Assembly: GCA_001632425.1 (NCBI GenBank)
Contig: KV425567.1
Coordinates: 434,001 to 498,000, forward strand
Reading direction: 5' to 3'
Length of the DNA: 64,000 bases
From: Neolentinus lepideus HHB14362 ss-1
Lineage: Eukaryota; Basidiomycota; Agaricomycetes; Gloeophyllales; Gloeophyllaceae
The position numbers and the translations under genes are program-made. The notes below the pieces were generated by a model that made no database searches, had not been told where the DNA came from, and saw nothing but the letters and a program-made list of their open reading frames with translations. This document shows positions 34,610 to 45,358 of the stretch, in pieces (the first letter of the stretch is position 1; each line of letters begins with the position of its first letter).

Positions 34610-34878
34610 CATCGAATATTGTAGCCTTTTTCCTATTGGACTATTGCAGTGATTGCGTTAAATTTATTCTGAGCCAGTTAGCATGCAAACAGTGTACAAT
34701 ATATAATCAAGCACGCGTCTCTCTACTAGCCCTAGTGAGACACCGCCGAACGTCGTTTAACACGTTCCAAGCTTTGCCTTGTTAGCATCCATCACTCCAA
34801 GTAATTAATACATATAACATCCAACATAGTATTAAAATGACTGAATTGTAGGGTACTTGTAACCCCGCAGCCGAATGT

Positions 34879-36317
34879 CTAAGCAATAGACCGATTAATG
34901 TTCATATATCCTGTTCCATAGCACGAGAACAACAGTCCGCCTGAGGTCGGCTCTGAAGGATTGGCAGGGACAATCTTGAACGAAGTGCCGAAGAACTCCT
35001 TTACGTCCCTCAGAAATTGTATTCTGATGCCCAACACAGAAGTCAGCGTGAAAAACCCTTACGAACTGAAGCGACAGCGATATACGCACGTCCTTGGTGT
35101 GGGTTCTCCCATCCTACACCGCCCCACATCCTCACTACCCAACACCATCATGAGCAGCACCAAGCTCTGATGCTTCCCATCCACGCATCCTCCCTTCTGG
35201 ATCTCAGAGAGTAGAGATCGCGTGGCTATCAGCGCGATGTCTTCTGGCGCGACGCCTGGCTGTGAGACGGCCTCTGAGCAGTGAAGGGCGCCGGTTGTGG
35301 ATTCGGCTAGGAGGCTGAGAGCGTAGCCTGGTGACTTTCCGCTTTCTTGTCCTTTGTATACGTCCGAGTAGAGGTAGATGTCGGGGATATAGCGGTTCAG
35401 GACTGATCTTGATGCTTCGATCATGCGGTTGGAGAATTGTGGGCTGACACGGACGGCATGTCTAGGTTAAAGAGTGAATACGTCGGATCTTGTGGAAAGA
35501 ATTAATACGCGACAAAAACTCACGCAATGCCTCGAATCCGCTTGATCTTGCCTTGGTCGACGAAATTGAGCGTTTTGACTTGCTTGACAATAGGACATAG
35601 GAATTGGATTTCGCCACCTCCGCCTGGAGGTGAACCTCGTTTCTTGATCTAAATGGTAGAATGAGCCATCGACTACGTATATTAGTGTTTTTTATAACAT
35701 ACCCGTAGTTCAAGGCCGTCCGAAACGCCAAACAGCTGGAGATGTGGTAATGTTACAGTTCGGATGAGGTCAACCTGCGTTGAGGTGTCAGAATGTGTTG
35801 TATTACTTATTTTTTACATGCGCACCGAGAGATCGCGGTCGTCGGTTGTGATACCACGTAAGGTCAACTGGAAAGGGCTCTTGGCGAAGGGGGCAAGCAT
35901 GATGACGGCTTCGAGGAAGTAGCCGATCGACCGTGAAGGCGGACACTCGTGAATGACGGAGCCGCCAGATATCACCCCCGGCTTGAGGAGGACGGCCGTA
36001 CCTGCGTACCCCTTCAGACAAGGACCGCGTTGAGAATACTTAAAGTAACGTACCGGTATAAGATATTTCTATGACCGTCCCATTTGTAACCTTTTCGAGC
36101 AGTCGAAGTAGGCTGACTTCATAGTCTAAGCAGCCGTGTTGACTATTTTATTCCCGCAATCGCAGATATGTCCATACCTACCCCGAAGACCAGGATTCTT
36201 GTCTTCAGGCCGGATTTTGTCAATCTTGACTGGTTTTCCGCTGAGAACGGAGAGAACAAGTCGGTGTCGCAAGTATTGGTGGGTCGAGAAGTGAAGAGCA
36301 GTACCAGATAGAGCCAT
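34879..36317 (-). CDS. RCL1: rRNA processing endonuclease-like protein Rcl1 (RNA cyclase fold)
   Basis: Nucleolar member of the RNA 3'-terminal phosphate cyclase family. It acts with Bms1 in the early cleavage steps of 18S rRNA maturation and lacks cyclase activity. Segments in order are HFSTHQYLRHRLVLSVLSGKP, KIRPEDKNPGL-type residues, VTNGTVIEISYTG, LLKPGVISGGSV and CPPSRSIGYFLEAVIMLAPF. Then come GGGGEIQFLCPIVK, KIKRIRGIAHAVRVSPQ, LNRYIPDIYLYSDVYKG, KGGCVDGKHQ and GSEDVGRCRMGEPTPRT. The C-terminus is CYGTGYMNINRSIA. Start ATG 36317; an upstream GTG-begun frame is not used. It is divergent from UBA3, with 176 bp between the starts. Confidence 0.95.
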
Positions 36318-36391
36318 AGCTGAAGGGGGCTGGGGTCCTCTACCGTGAAGGGCACAAGCCAAAATCACTCTCCTCAAGAAATGTACGACAT

Positions 36392-36397
36392 CACGTG
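36392..36397. promoter_or_regulatory. CACGTG E-box in RCL1 / UBA3 divergent promoter
   Basis: TCACGTG lies in the middle of the 176-bp interval between the RCL1 and UBA3 starts. The motif is seen; its use is inferred. Confidence 0.45.
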
Positions 36398-36493
36398 GCT
36401 TGTCGATCATAACCGGCGGCCCTAATTAGTGCGCGCTTCAATGCGGCCCGCGGTGCATTGCACACTCTGCTCCGTAACGGATACCCGACCAGC

Positions 36494-38160
36494 TATGTCC
36501 ATCGCTGTCAATGGAGACGCGTCCTCGAGTGGGTGGCAGAACCAGTACTACCACGTAGACCAAGTCCTCGACAGACCAGGCCCTCGCACCGATCCCTCAT
36601 TCCTTGCCGGCGATGGGGTATGTTGTCCGGAATTGTCTTCTGGTGATCATCCTAATGCCTTGCCTAGGTTAAAGACTTTCTCCGGAATCAATGCAAGATT
36701 CTTGTTATTGGCGCGGGGGGACTGGGCTGCGAGATCCTGGCGAATCTGGCATTATCTGGGTTCAAAGATATTCACGTTATAGACATGGACACCATCGATA
36801 TCAGTAATCTGAACCGGCAGTTTCTCTTCAGGTGCGTATGTACTCGTTTTAGCACCCACTACTTTTGCTTACAGATTTCATTCAGACAAAAAGACGTTGG
36901 TAAACCCAAGGCCACTGTCGCAGCAGAGTTCGTTATGAACAGGGTTCCAGGTGTGAAAGTCACTCCGTGAGTCACGACTGACCAGTTATCCTAACTGAAT
37001 TTCACGCTTTTTTTAGGTTCTATGGCAAGATTCAGGACAAGGATGAAGACTATTACATGCAGTTCAATCTCGTCATATGCGGTCTCGACTCTGTAGAGGC
37101 GCGACGTTGGATAAATGCCACATTAGTTAATATGGTGGATCCGGAGAATCCTGAAAGCCTGAAACCTCTTATAGATGGTGGAACCGAGGGTGCATAATCT
37201 AGTATCATGAATCGGACTCGAGGACGCTAAGTCGATTTGTACAGGCTTCAAGGGTCAAGCTCGTGTGATTTTGCCAACTATCACATCATGTTACGAATGT
37301 TCGCTGGACATGCTGAACAAGCAAACTGCATTCCCTATCTGCACGATCGCAAACACGCCTCGTCTACCGGAGCACTGCATAGAATGGGCGTCCGTATTGG
37401 AGTGGCCTCGAGTATTCAAAGGTAGTGTCTTCGTATGTAGACTTCAGATCTGTCACTCAATCTTTCCAGACAAGAAAATGGACACGGATGATCCTGAGCA
37501 CATCAACTGGCTATACAATACTGCATCCAAGCGCGCCCGAGAATTCAATATCGAAGGAGTCACTTGGTCACTAACACAGGGCGTGGTCAAGAATATCATC
37601 CCGGCGATCGCGTCGACCAACGCCATCATTGCAGGTTCATCATCTTATCTCAATTGCGTAAAAATGCCAGCTTAATCTTGTGCAGCGTCCTGTTGCAACG
37701 AAGCGTTCAAGATCGCTACCAGCTCTGCAGCATATCTAAACAACTACTTCATGTTGATCGGAACTGAGGGCGTCTACTCATACACTTTCGAACACGAGAA
37801 ACGCGACGACTGCCCCGTGTGCGGGGGACAAACGATGGACATCACGATCAGTCGTGACTGGACTGTCGACCGGCTGATCGAGATGCTTGTCGAGCGGCAG
37901 GATATGTACGTCTTATTCACGCTCACACTCCATTCTCCATTCCTGTTGCGTGCTCATGCTGTGCGCCTAGCCAAATCAAGAAACCTTCACTGTCGACACC
38001 GACGACGCATATCTACTTCCAGGCGCCACCGCAGCTCGAGGAGGCGACGCGACCGAACCTGGAGAAGAAAGTGTCGGAGCTCGTTGATGATGGAGGAGAG
38101 ATGACGGTCACGGCCACGACCCTGCCGTTCAGTTTATCGATTCGTATAAAGTATACGTAG
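36494..38160 (+). CDS. UBA3: NEDD8-activating enzyme E1 catalytic subunit
   Basis: With its ULA1/APPBP1 partner, it adenylates NEDD8/Rub1 and passes it as a thioester to Ubc12 for cullin modification. The nucleotide-binding loop GAGGLGCE is at about residue 56, then [16 protein letters not shown]. The zinc ligand pair is CYEC, and the catalytic cysteine motif is [19 protein letters not shown]. Further segments are [30 protein letters not shown] and the second zinc pair CPVCGG. The C-terminal ubiquitin-fold domain follows with [13 protein letters not shown]. Start ATG 36494, stop 38160. Introns fall at about 36607, 36831, 36967, 37192, 37424, 37633 and 37903. All catalytic features seem intact. 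Confidence 0.96.
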
Positions 38161-38496
38161 GAGGGTGGTGCAGTTTGGTTTGTCTTGTAGAATATAATGC
38201 AATAGTGATAGTGGACCATGCTTTGTCTAGGCGTTTTGACCCGATGGTGAAACGCTAATATCAGGAGTTGATGAGCAAGCAATGGACGAGATCTGCCCAA
38301 GATGAAGTTCACTCGAGAAGCGCCTGCGCCGTCTGCGCAGGATGGGTACCTTGCGACATGCTCGGTCAACGCTAGACAGTCACAACCAAACATCCATACA
38401 GTTTGTATTTATTCAGTCCGACGAATTACATTTTGTTCAATTTACGGAACTACGACTTAGTTTTGTGATCTTCTTCGTCCAAGTTTACTGCACCCT

Positions 38497-38808
38497 TCAG
38501 TATATAGATCGCGACTGTATGTCTGCACCGAAAACCCATTGATTGCTGATTATCCACCGAGAGACTGATATCACTACTTTGACGAGAGCACCCTTGAGAG
38601 TGCTGGCATAGTCGGCTGGGGCAATTTCATTGTCTGTTTCGTCGTAGGTATGGAGTATACATGGCTTGTGGGTTCCGGCGTCAGCCAAGTTGTCTCGAGC
38701 GTGTTTGGCAGCATCTGACGTAGACGGCCAGTCGCATATTTTCCATTTACCTTGTTGTATTGTCAGGACAGCTGTGAATATGGGTGAATATATAGCACGT
38801 ACTGGCAT
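38497..38808 (-). CDS. Small hypothetical protein
   Basis: An uninterrupted frame of 103 codons starts at ATG 38808. It is mixed hydrophobic and polar (VRAIYSPIFTAVLTIQQGKWK at the start, GALVKVVISVSRWIISNQW near the end). I recognise no family, and there are no obvious motifs. It lies between the UBA3 3' end and a helicase relic, so it may be part of old transposon sequence or a chance frame. Introns cannot be excluded. Confidence 0.25.
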   Translation of the reverse strand: MPVRAIYSPIFTAVLTIQQGKWKICDWPSTSDAAKHARDNLADAGTHKPCILHTYDETDNEIAPADYASTLKGALVKVVISVSRWIISNQWVFGADIQSRSIY

Positions 38809-38894
38809 TGGTGTTTGTGGTCATTTTGCCTTTCAGGCCTTTTCTAGTGTTTTCGATCTCCTATTCATGTAGCTCAGTTTATTAGCCATAGCAA

Positions 38895-39140
38895 TTATTT
38901 CTTGAAGAAAGTCTCCACCTCAAACAGTTTGTGTCGGACTCTGATTTGACCGCCGGGGTAGAGAAGACTTGTGCGGATGGCAGTGTCTCCTCGTCCCATG
39001 TTCACGATCTGCTCGGCCCCCTGTACGGCAGACTGAAAGCAGTTTTTGACGTCTTCTCCAAATGGTCAGCCGATTTCCGCAGTGGCGACGTGGCCCTTGA
39101 TTGGTTTCTCGAGATTCGGGTTCCATCCCCCCTCCGGCGT
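38895..39140 (-). pseudogene. Broken open frame of unknown origin
   Basis: The minus strand reads about 80 residues including GDTAIRTSLLYPGGQIRVRHK and ends at a stop at 38895. A single in-frame TGA near 39063 breaks it. The composition looks protein-like but I do not recognise a family. It lies back to back with the helicase relic, so it could be another decayed mobile-element part. Low certainty. Confidence 0.2.
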
Positions 39141-39145
39141 GAGAC

Positions 39146-39657
39146 GGAAAGAATTCGGTCAACTTCACCGATGAACCAAATGTTAGCCCGTTTGCGCCGT
39201 TCGTCATTGTGTGCATGGAGAGAACGCGGATGTCAAGGTTGGAAGGTGTAGAAGATCACGAAATACCTATTGAAGCCAGCCAGCACACATTCACCATTCA
39301 AATAGAAGGCAAGAAGACTCATTCAAAGGCATCAATTTCCCATAACACCGGCATATGCATTCACGGATTACCGCGCACAAGGACAAACCTTACCATACGT
39401 CCTCATTGACGTCGCCAAACCTCCAACAGGCAAACTTAGCCTATTCAATCTTTATGTTGCACTATCGCGTAGTGCTAGTCACGCGACGGGTCCGACTTCT
39501 AAGGGATTTTGACATGGATGTTTTTAAGCAAGGTCATGACCCGTACTTGATACAGGAAGATGAACGACTGAAGAACCTAGACAGGAAGACAGGAGAACAC
39601 GAAAATGGGTGGCGTCGGACTGCCGAAAGAAGGAAGAAGAAAAATAGAGACAAATAA
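39146..39657 (+). pseudogene. PIF1-like / Helitron helicase C-terminal remnant
   Basis: Three frames must be joined to read the C-terminal part of a PIF1-family helicase of the type carried by Helitrons. The first (39146-39335) gives MERTRMSRLEGVED and IPIEASQHTFTIQIEGKK. The second (39345-39490) gives AYAFTDYRAQGQTLPYVLID and FNLYVALSRS, the conserved last helicase motifs. The third (39485-39657) gives RLLRDFDMDVFKQGHDP, then ends in a basic tail. Two frameshifts and the absence of the N-terminal helicase motifs and Rep domain mark it as dead. The junctions do not look like introns. No Helitron terminal hairpin was identified. Confidence 0.75.
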
Positions 39658-39762
39658 GTGTGAAATTCGAATTTAATACTCACACACCCAGTAATACCTT
39701 GCTAGTCGCAAGGTAATAAGAGAGAACGTCGATGTGGCTGTGCACAGCACCTCTCATCCGGT

Positions 39763-41108
39763 ATGCCACCCAAACTTGACATTAACAAGGCCGGCTGGGA
39801 GCAGAGCGAGTTCCCCATCCTCTGCGAAACATGTGAGAGTTACCGCACATGTTCAAACACATTCGCTGACTAGAGGCATGCAGGCCTGGGCGACAATGCC
39901 TTCGTGCGGATGGTACGCTCGTCTCTCACCTCGCCCACCACCGTCTCGCTCACGCTTGCCCGCACGCTCGTAGTCGAAACAAGAGTTCGGCAGGTCATGC
40001 GGGACATGCGCACGCCCATTCACCGTCTTTCGCTGGAATCCTGGTACGGGCATGCGCTTCAAGACGACCGTCATCTGTCAGACCTGCGCGAAGATCAAGA
40101 ACGTCTGCCAAACGTGCCTCCTCGACCTCGAGTACGGTCTGCCTACGCAGGTCCGCGACACCGCGTTAGCCTTGCAGAACGAGGCGCCCACCAGTGACAT
40201 CAACAGAGAGTACTATGCGCAGAATATGGAGGGCAAAGTGCGTGCCGAGTTTGTTTGCGTCTGGTTTATTGATGACTGAGCGACGCATGCATGCGATGTA
40301 GCTTGAGGGGAACAAGTCGTTGTTGGACTCGAGTAGAGCTCAGTCGGCTGGGAAGGAGATGCTAAAGCAGCTGGCGCGCACGGATCCGTATTACAAGCGT
40401 AACCGGCCCCACATCTGTTCCTTCTACGTTAAGGGCGAGTGCAAGAGAGGTGCGGAATGTCCGTACAGGTGAGTTCGCCTGCCTGTTTCTATCGCTCATT
40501 CTACTCTACTAACTCACACTTCAAACTAGACATGAAAAACCGGTGGATAACGAGCTGTCAAAACAGAATATCCAAGATCGATATTACGGTCGTAATGATC
40601 CTGTCGCGAAGAAGATCATGTCTACCCATACTACAACTATGGGCCTTCAGCCTCCGGAAGATCAGTCAGTGGTACGCTACAATTCATCCCCCTTGAGGTT
40701 GTTCGTTTGTACTTTCATCCTTTTCTCTGATCTTGATTTCCGCAGACGTCGCTTTTCCTCTCTTCATTACCAACAACAGCGACGGAACAAAGCATCCGTA
40801 CGCGGGTCGTGCAATCGCTTCCGGCGATACAACCATCGCAAATTAAGTCGGTCGTGCATGTGGTTAAGTCACGGTGCGTAGGCAATTGAATGCCTGCATG
40901 CGTCACCTGCTAAAGTCCTCTCAGATGTGCTTTCGTCAACTTTAAAGATCGACCGTCCGCCGAATTAGCCGCGCAAGCGTGGGCGCACGGACTGGATATC
41001 GAGGACGAACGAGTCAGCGTACGGTGGGGGAGGAGCAAAAATAGCGCAGCAAGCAGTTCAAAAGCCTTACCAGCCAGCGTGTCGAGTCCCGTGGCGTCGG
41101 CTACATAA
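39763..41108 (+). CDS. SLT11: Pre-mRNA splicing factor SLT11/ECM2 (RBM22 type)
   Basis: Spliceosomal protein of the Prp19-related complex that contacts the U6 and U2 snRNAs at the catalytic core. The N-terminal zinc-binding part has [32 protein letters not shown] and [15 protein letters not shown], then [29 protein letters not shown] follows, then [14 protein letters not shown], which starts a CCCH finger ([19 protein letters not shown]). [14 protein letters not shown] precedes an RRM with SLFLSSLP (RNP2-like) and [11 protein letters not shown] (RNP1). Start ATG 39763, stop 41108, six or seven short introns. The protein ends soon after the RRM, typical of fungal forms. Its stop is only 86 bp from the stop of the convergent YedE-like gene. 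Confidence 0.93.
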
Positions 41109-41194
41109 GTTGGTTGATGAGGCATCCCTCGTTATAGTATAATAGCGCTGTGTCGTATCGATGTATCGCTATCTTTAGTATTCCATAATGATGT

Positions 41195-42451
41195 TCAGCA
41201 TAACAGACCCCCGGCAACGACGGATCCAAGCCAGGCTGCCATGTGCGCTAGATTGCGGCCGGTCAGGAGTGCCTTGCCGAAATTTACCAAACCAGGGCCA
41301 GCTTGAGAAAGAGTTCGAGTCAGGTGAAGTCGCAAGACAAGTGAACCGAATAGATCCACGTACGGCAGATGCCCTCCATTCCCCAGCCAACGCCGAAGAT
41401 AGCTGCTCCGAAGAGAAGACGTGCGTCTATAATACCATTCTTGGGCACAGACCAAGTACCACCCAGTTGAGGCTGCTCTCTATTACGGACGTAGCGATAT
41501 AGAATGGACATCAAGGGTAACGCTCCGAGGGCCAGAAAGGCCAAGGAAGGGTCAAAGCTCCCGTGAAATGGGAGAACTAGAAAGGACACCACTTTGAGTG
41601 GATCTGTGAGATTAGAAACCAGGAGACCCAAGGCAAAGCTAAAACTGCTAGCAATGAGCGCTACTGAACGCAAAAAGGAGCGAGATCGACGTGTCTGTTT
41701 AACCACTACAATGTTTCGATATGCCTGCAAAGAATATTAAGAGATCACGAGATTTCACTGCACAGTCTGACGCACATAGAAATAGAGTGCGATCTCAGTA
41801 GCGAGAGGCAGGACTTGTAAAGCGATTAGAGGCCTCGCTGCGGAGTTCAGATTCCAATCCATAGGGCCCTGAGGTGGTAGTGCCTTCAAATGCATGAAGC
41901 GTGCGGTCGAGACCCCTGTGATGCAGAAAGTCGCCGTTGCAACCAAAGACCTAGAACAACATTCGGTAAGCCACCCCTGGTTCTCCAAGAAATTCTTGTT
42001 TGCGAATTGACCGGAGGGAAAGACGCGAGATGCCACAAATCATGTGTCTGAAATGAATTGATGTTAGTCCCAGCATATTTGAAGAGCTGGAAGACAGTAC
42101 CCAGATGTACATCCTTTGGCAAGCTATATATTTATCAGATAGGACAGCAGTGCGTGATAGAGGAAACCTCACTTTGGTGCCGATGCCTACAAGTAATCCT
42201 GAGATAACAATTCGGGTCAGGCTTGTGTCGAGAGTCGTAGGTCCGGTGCCGTCCAGGGCACCCGCTACCAATCCTCCGAGTATTAGACCGAGTACGCCTA
42301 ACGCGGACTCGATGGCGCCTCTGGCAGCTCCGTGTAAGAATCCAGAAATGCCGAAAATGTCGCCATTTAATATGAGAAGGCCATGCACAGGAGGAACAAG
42401 CCCTAGTCCACCCAGCAAAGACTGCAAAGGGGTGCTGTGTACTAGACTCAT
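41195..42451 (-). CDS. YeeE/YedE-type sulfur (thiosulfate) transporter
   Basis: Multi-pass membrane protein of the YeeE/YedE family, known in bacteria for uptake of thiosulfate and related sulfur compounds. The protein has two related halves. The first has STPLQSLLGGLGLVPPVHG, NGDIFGISGFLHG and GVLGLILGGLVAGAL, then CTSGHMICGISRLSLRS with the family's GCTSGHG-type cysteine motif. The second has FSFALGLLVSNLTDPLKVVSFL, then FGVGWGMEGICPGPGLV, matching GxGWxxxGxCPGP, and ends AAWLGSVVAGGLLC. Conserved cysteines are present in both halves. Start ATG 42451; the frame upstream opens only with GTG. About six introns show it is a genuine fungal nuclear gene. The cellular membrane is unknown. Confidence 0.82.
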
Positions 42452-42575
42452 ATATCCAAGAAGGAAGGGGGAATTAAGGGGGAGCTGAACAGAAGGCTCA
42501 TCCGTAATATATAGCACAGAATTCGGATATGTCGCCTAAAAGATGACGGGGTGTGATCATGAATCTCGACGCGAT

Positions 42576-42581
42576 CACGTG
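42576..42581. promoter_or_regulatory. CACGTG E-box upstream of YedE-like transporter
   Basis: TCACGTG lies 125 bp upstream of the transporter ATG. In budding yeast TCACGTG is the Cbf1 site of sulfur-assimilation promoters. Use by a fungal Cbf1 here is inference, since the motif also precedes unrelated genes in this window. Confidence 0.4.
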
Positions 42582-43431
42582 TTTTACCGTACTATCACAC
42601 TCCTGGCGGATTCGATAAACGAGCTCAAATGCTGCAGGCCGTTGTCTTAAGTATTTCGACGATCACAGACGGGATTTGCTCTAATCTAGTCAATGTGTTT
42701 AGGGAAAGTATGCGTTGACAGTCACCGGTAATTGCTGTTCATTGTCGCGGGCCCCTAGAGTCACTAGGTTCAGTCATAATTCCGAATATGGAGAACTAAC
42801 CTCTTCCTACGGCCATCTAGTGTCGTGATCTCGATGATTTGAGAGACGAGTGGGTCGAGATAAGAATGAGCGTGAGCTCATGGATTAGCGCAATCATTTG
42901 TTCTGGGGTTTACGTCGGCAGTAAAAGTATGGTGTGAAAGCCGGGCCACAAACCGAGTAGAGACGGGTTGCCTGAGCAATACACGTAAGATTGACCGCGG
43001 ATGTCCAGCACACCGAGGACAGAATACATAGAGGAAGCAACGTCAGACGTGACAGTACGTGTATCTGAGTACGTGGTGTGTACGGACTTAAGCGGTAATC
43101 GGTACTTCAAAATAGGAACTTGTGATAAAACCCTAGACGGATATATTGACGCGCTTGTCCTCGAGCGATGGCGCACCTTTCACTGCATACCAACATCCCT
43201 CCCGGTGGCCCGGCACACGTGCGAGTTATCCGATCCAGATTTTCGACATTTGTTCAGAGAATATTCCGCATCACTAGTAACGCTGGATTATTATGTTGTT
43301 TATATTCCTAGATAATATTTGAGAGTAGTGCACCATACAAAGCGCGGGACCACATCAAGCGACAGACCACAACGGACTCTTTTCGAGCCACGACGACAAC
43401 TGGACACCCGTCAAAGCTAACCCGAGGTATG
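42582..43431. other. Intergenic, no supported gene
   Basis: About 850 bp. An ATG-begun frame at 43001-43315 (104 codons) and an opposing minus-strand frame at 42910-43176 overlap. Neither resembles a known family nor has clear splice context. No repeat noted. Confidence 0.45.
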
Positions 43432-44651
43432 TCAGGTTTGCTCTGGATCGTTTGCCTTGCTACTGGAGCTGGAAGTGTCCGTTCTCGTTGACCTTGTTAC
43501 TAGGACGATAGGGGTTGAGGCTCCTGTTGGTCGAACGAGGGTACTCGCTTCCGCTGACACTGCAGCATCAAAGCGGCTGAAACCAAGCCGGACCTGCATC
43601 CACAGCAATGTCGGCGTAATGCTGATAACTATATATTCAGAATGTAAGTTGAGCATCGCTGAATGGAGCGGACACTTACTTTGAGTCATCGGTCCTGTCA
43701 GAACATCTTGCCCATTGTTGCCTGTGCCGTAAAGGCCGAGCGTGATAACAAGTGCCATGGGGTACAGGATACACGACTCAATAGTGTTTGCAAGCAGCGC
43801 TCGATAGAATGACACGTCTGCTTCATGTATGGCTTTCCGCAGACGGCGCTCCGCTTGCCGGATCCGATGCACTATGAGAGCTGTGATCATGAGGTTGGTA
43901 ACAAGAGACAATGAGAATGCCGCAGGAGCCAATTTCTTTATCGATTCTGCGAAGGCGGTTTGGCCAGGAGCAAGCCGAGAGAATTCCCAGACCATTAAGC
44001 TCCATGATACTACCTGACAGTGAGCACTAGAGCCTTCGAAAGTGACGCCTACATACCGGCCGTGGCCAGGACTGTCAAAACTGGAGGGACAACAATCCAT
44101 CTCTGGGACGGATACATGACGTGCAAGCGATAAATCTTTGTGGCGAGTTCAGGAATGAGCACTTCATACAGGAGAATCATGATAGACGAACCAGTAGGCT
44201 GTCGCCCACCACAATATTGATGCCGTATAAGCTCTTGTTCATCAAGTTCAACGGTTTCGATTTATCATTAAAATAGATTTCTGGGGTTGCTGGACGCACA
44301 CCGAAGAAACCCGCTTGCAATGACTGAATCGTGCCCCCCTTCGAATTGGCGTATTATCCGTCAACGAGACTGACTCGCACATTGCATGCATAGACGCTTA
44401 CAATATGCGCTGTGGAGATGCAGAACATAAGCCATATCGTGGCCATTATAATTCTGTTGCTTCGAGTGTATCTCCGGCCGCTATTCCGAAATATGTACAG
44501 ACACGCGATGAAGAGAACGAGATATATGCCTATATCGAGATTCGACGGTCAGTATGCGGTACTATCAAGGAGATCGTTGCTTCTCACCGTAGAGACCGGC
44601 CTCGAAGATGGTGCCGAACAGGTGGCCTTGGGCAACGTTTAACTGGCCCAT
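43432..44651 (-). CDS. Seven-helix membrane protein, basidiomycete-type, function unknown
   Basis: Same broad family as the gene at 33236. The first exon starts MGQLNVAQGHLFGTIFEAGLYG, then an intron, then YLVLFIACLYIFRN and IIMATIWLMFCISTAHI. The VGDSLLVYRLY segment corresponds to the WRCYIIW position of the relative. WIVVPPVLTVLA, FSLSLVTNLMITALIVHRI and ILYPMALVITLGLYG are the later helices. The tail after SITPTLLWMQVRLGFSR is cytosolic, Ser/Thr-rich, ending KANDPEQT. ATG 44651 is the apparent start, with the reading frame open further upstream, so the true start may lie in another exon. Function not assigned. Confidence 0.65.
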
Positions 44652-45358
44652 TGTTACAAGATGCTCGCAGACACGATGCAGACAATAAACAGTGAGCGCT
44701 CTTCGGTATATACAGCATGGTGTGCCACAGAGGGACGAGACGAACCTTGTCAGCAGATGGGGTATGTGTGTTGAAACTCGTAGGTTTCCACCCCGTTCCA
44801 GGAGATGGCTGTCCGCCTGCAATACATTCGGGGAAGAGAAGCTTGCCTTGGGCGCTTGAGGATCAAGGATGATGGCACGAGGCCACACAGCCCATCCTGA
44901 TAATCGGTTCCGCTGTTGATCAACATACCTCTTGCCTGACATAGGCGTACCCATACACTCAACTACGCGGAGCAACGTGTCCTGTACACATTTATCGCTT
45001 TCGTCAGGCGTACTAGTGTTCAGTGTGAACTATCATGCATCATAATTCATGATGGAGGCTGTTCGACGGAGTAAGTATAAGAGGATCCCGGGAAGTCTCT
45101 CTGATTCCCGCGTGGTGTAGAAATGCCCCGATAGTCTGCACGGAGTCTTTCAATGGGCAGTACAGTGCTGACCTCCAGAGTAAAGGATGCTCTCGTAGAG
45201 TATTGCTATTAGATTGTTATGCATATCGATCGCCTCGGGTCACACGTGCGCGCCGGCATCTCGCGGGTGCAGAAATCGTCCATCGTCTGGCCTTGCGTTA
45301 TAGCGGGCAATCGCTAGCTAGGAGATAATGCATCAGATCCCACACGCTGAACCCCACC
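44652..45358. other. Intergenic, no supported gene
   Basis: About 700 bp between divergent starts. Minus-strand frames (44750-44975) read upstream of the membrane protein but show no family features. ACACGTGC at 45242-45249 contains an E-box core about 110 bp before the phosphatase ATG but lacks the TCACGTG form. Confidence 0.45.

Noticed and set aside
43001..43315. ATG-begun ORF of 104 codons on the plus strand
   Set aside because: No family likeness and an open frame on the opposite strand; left as intergenic.
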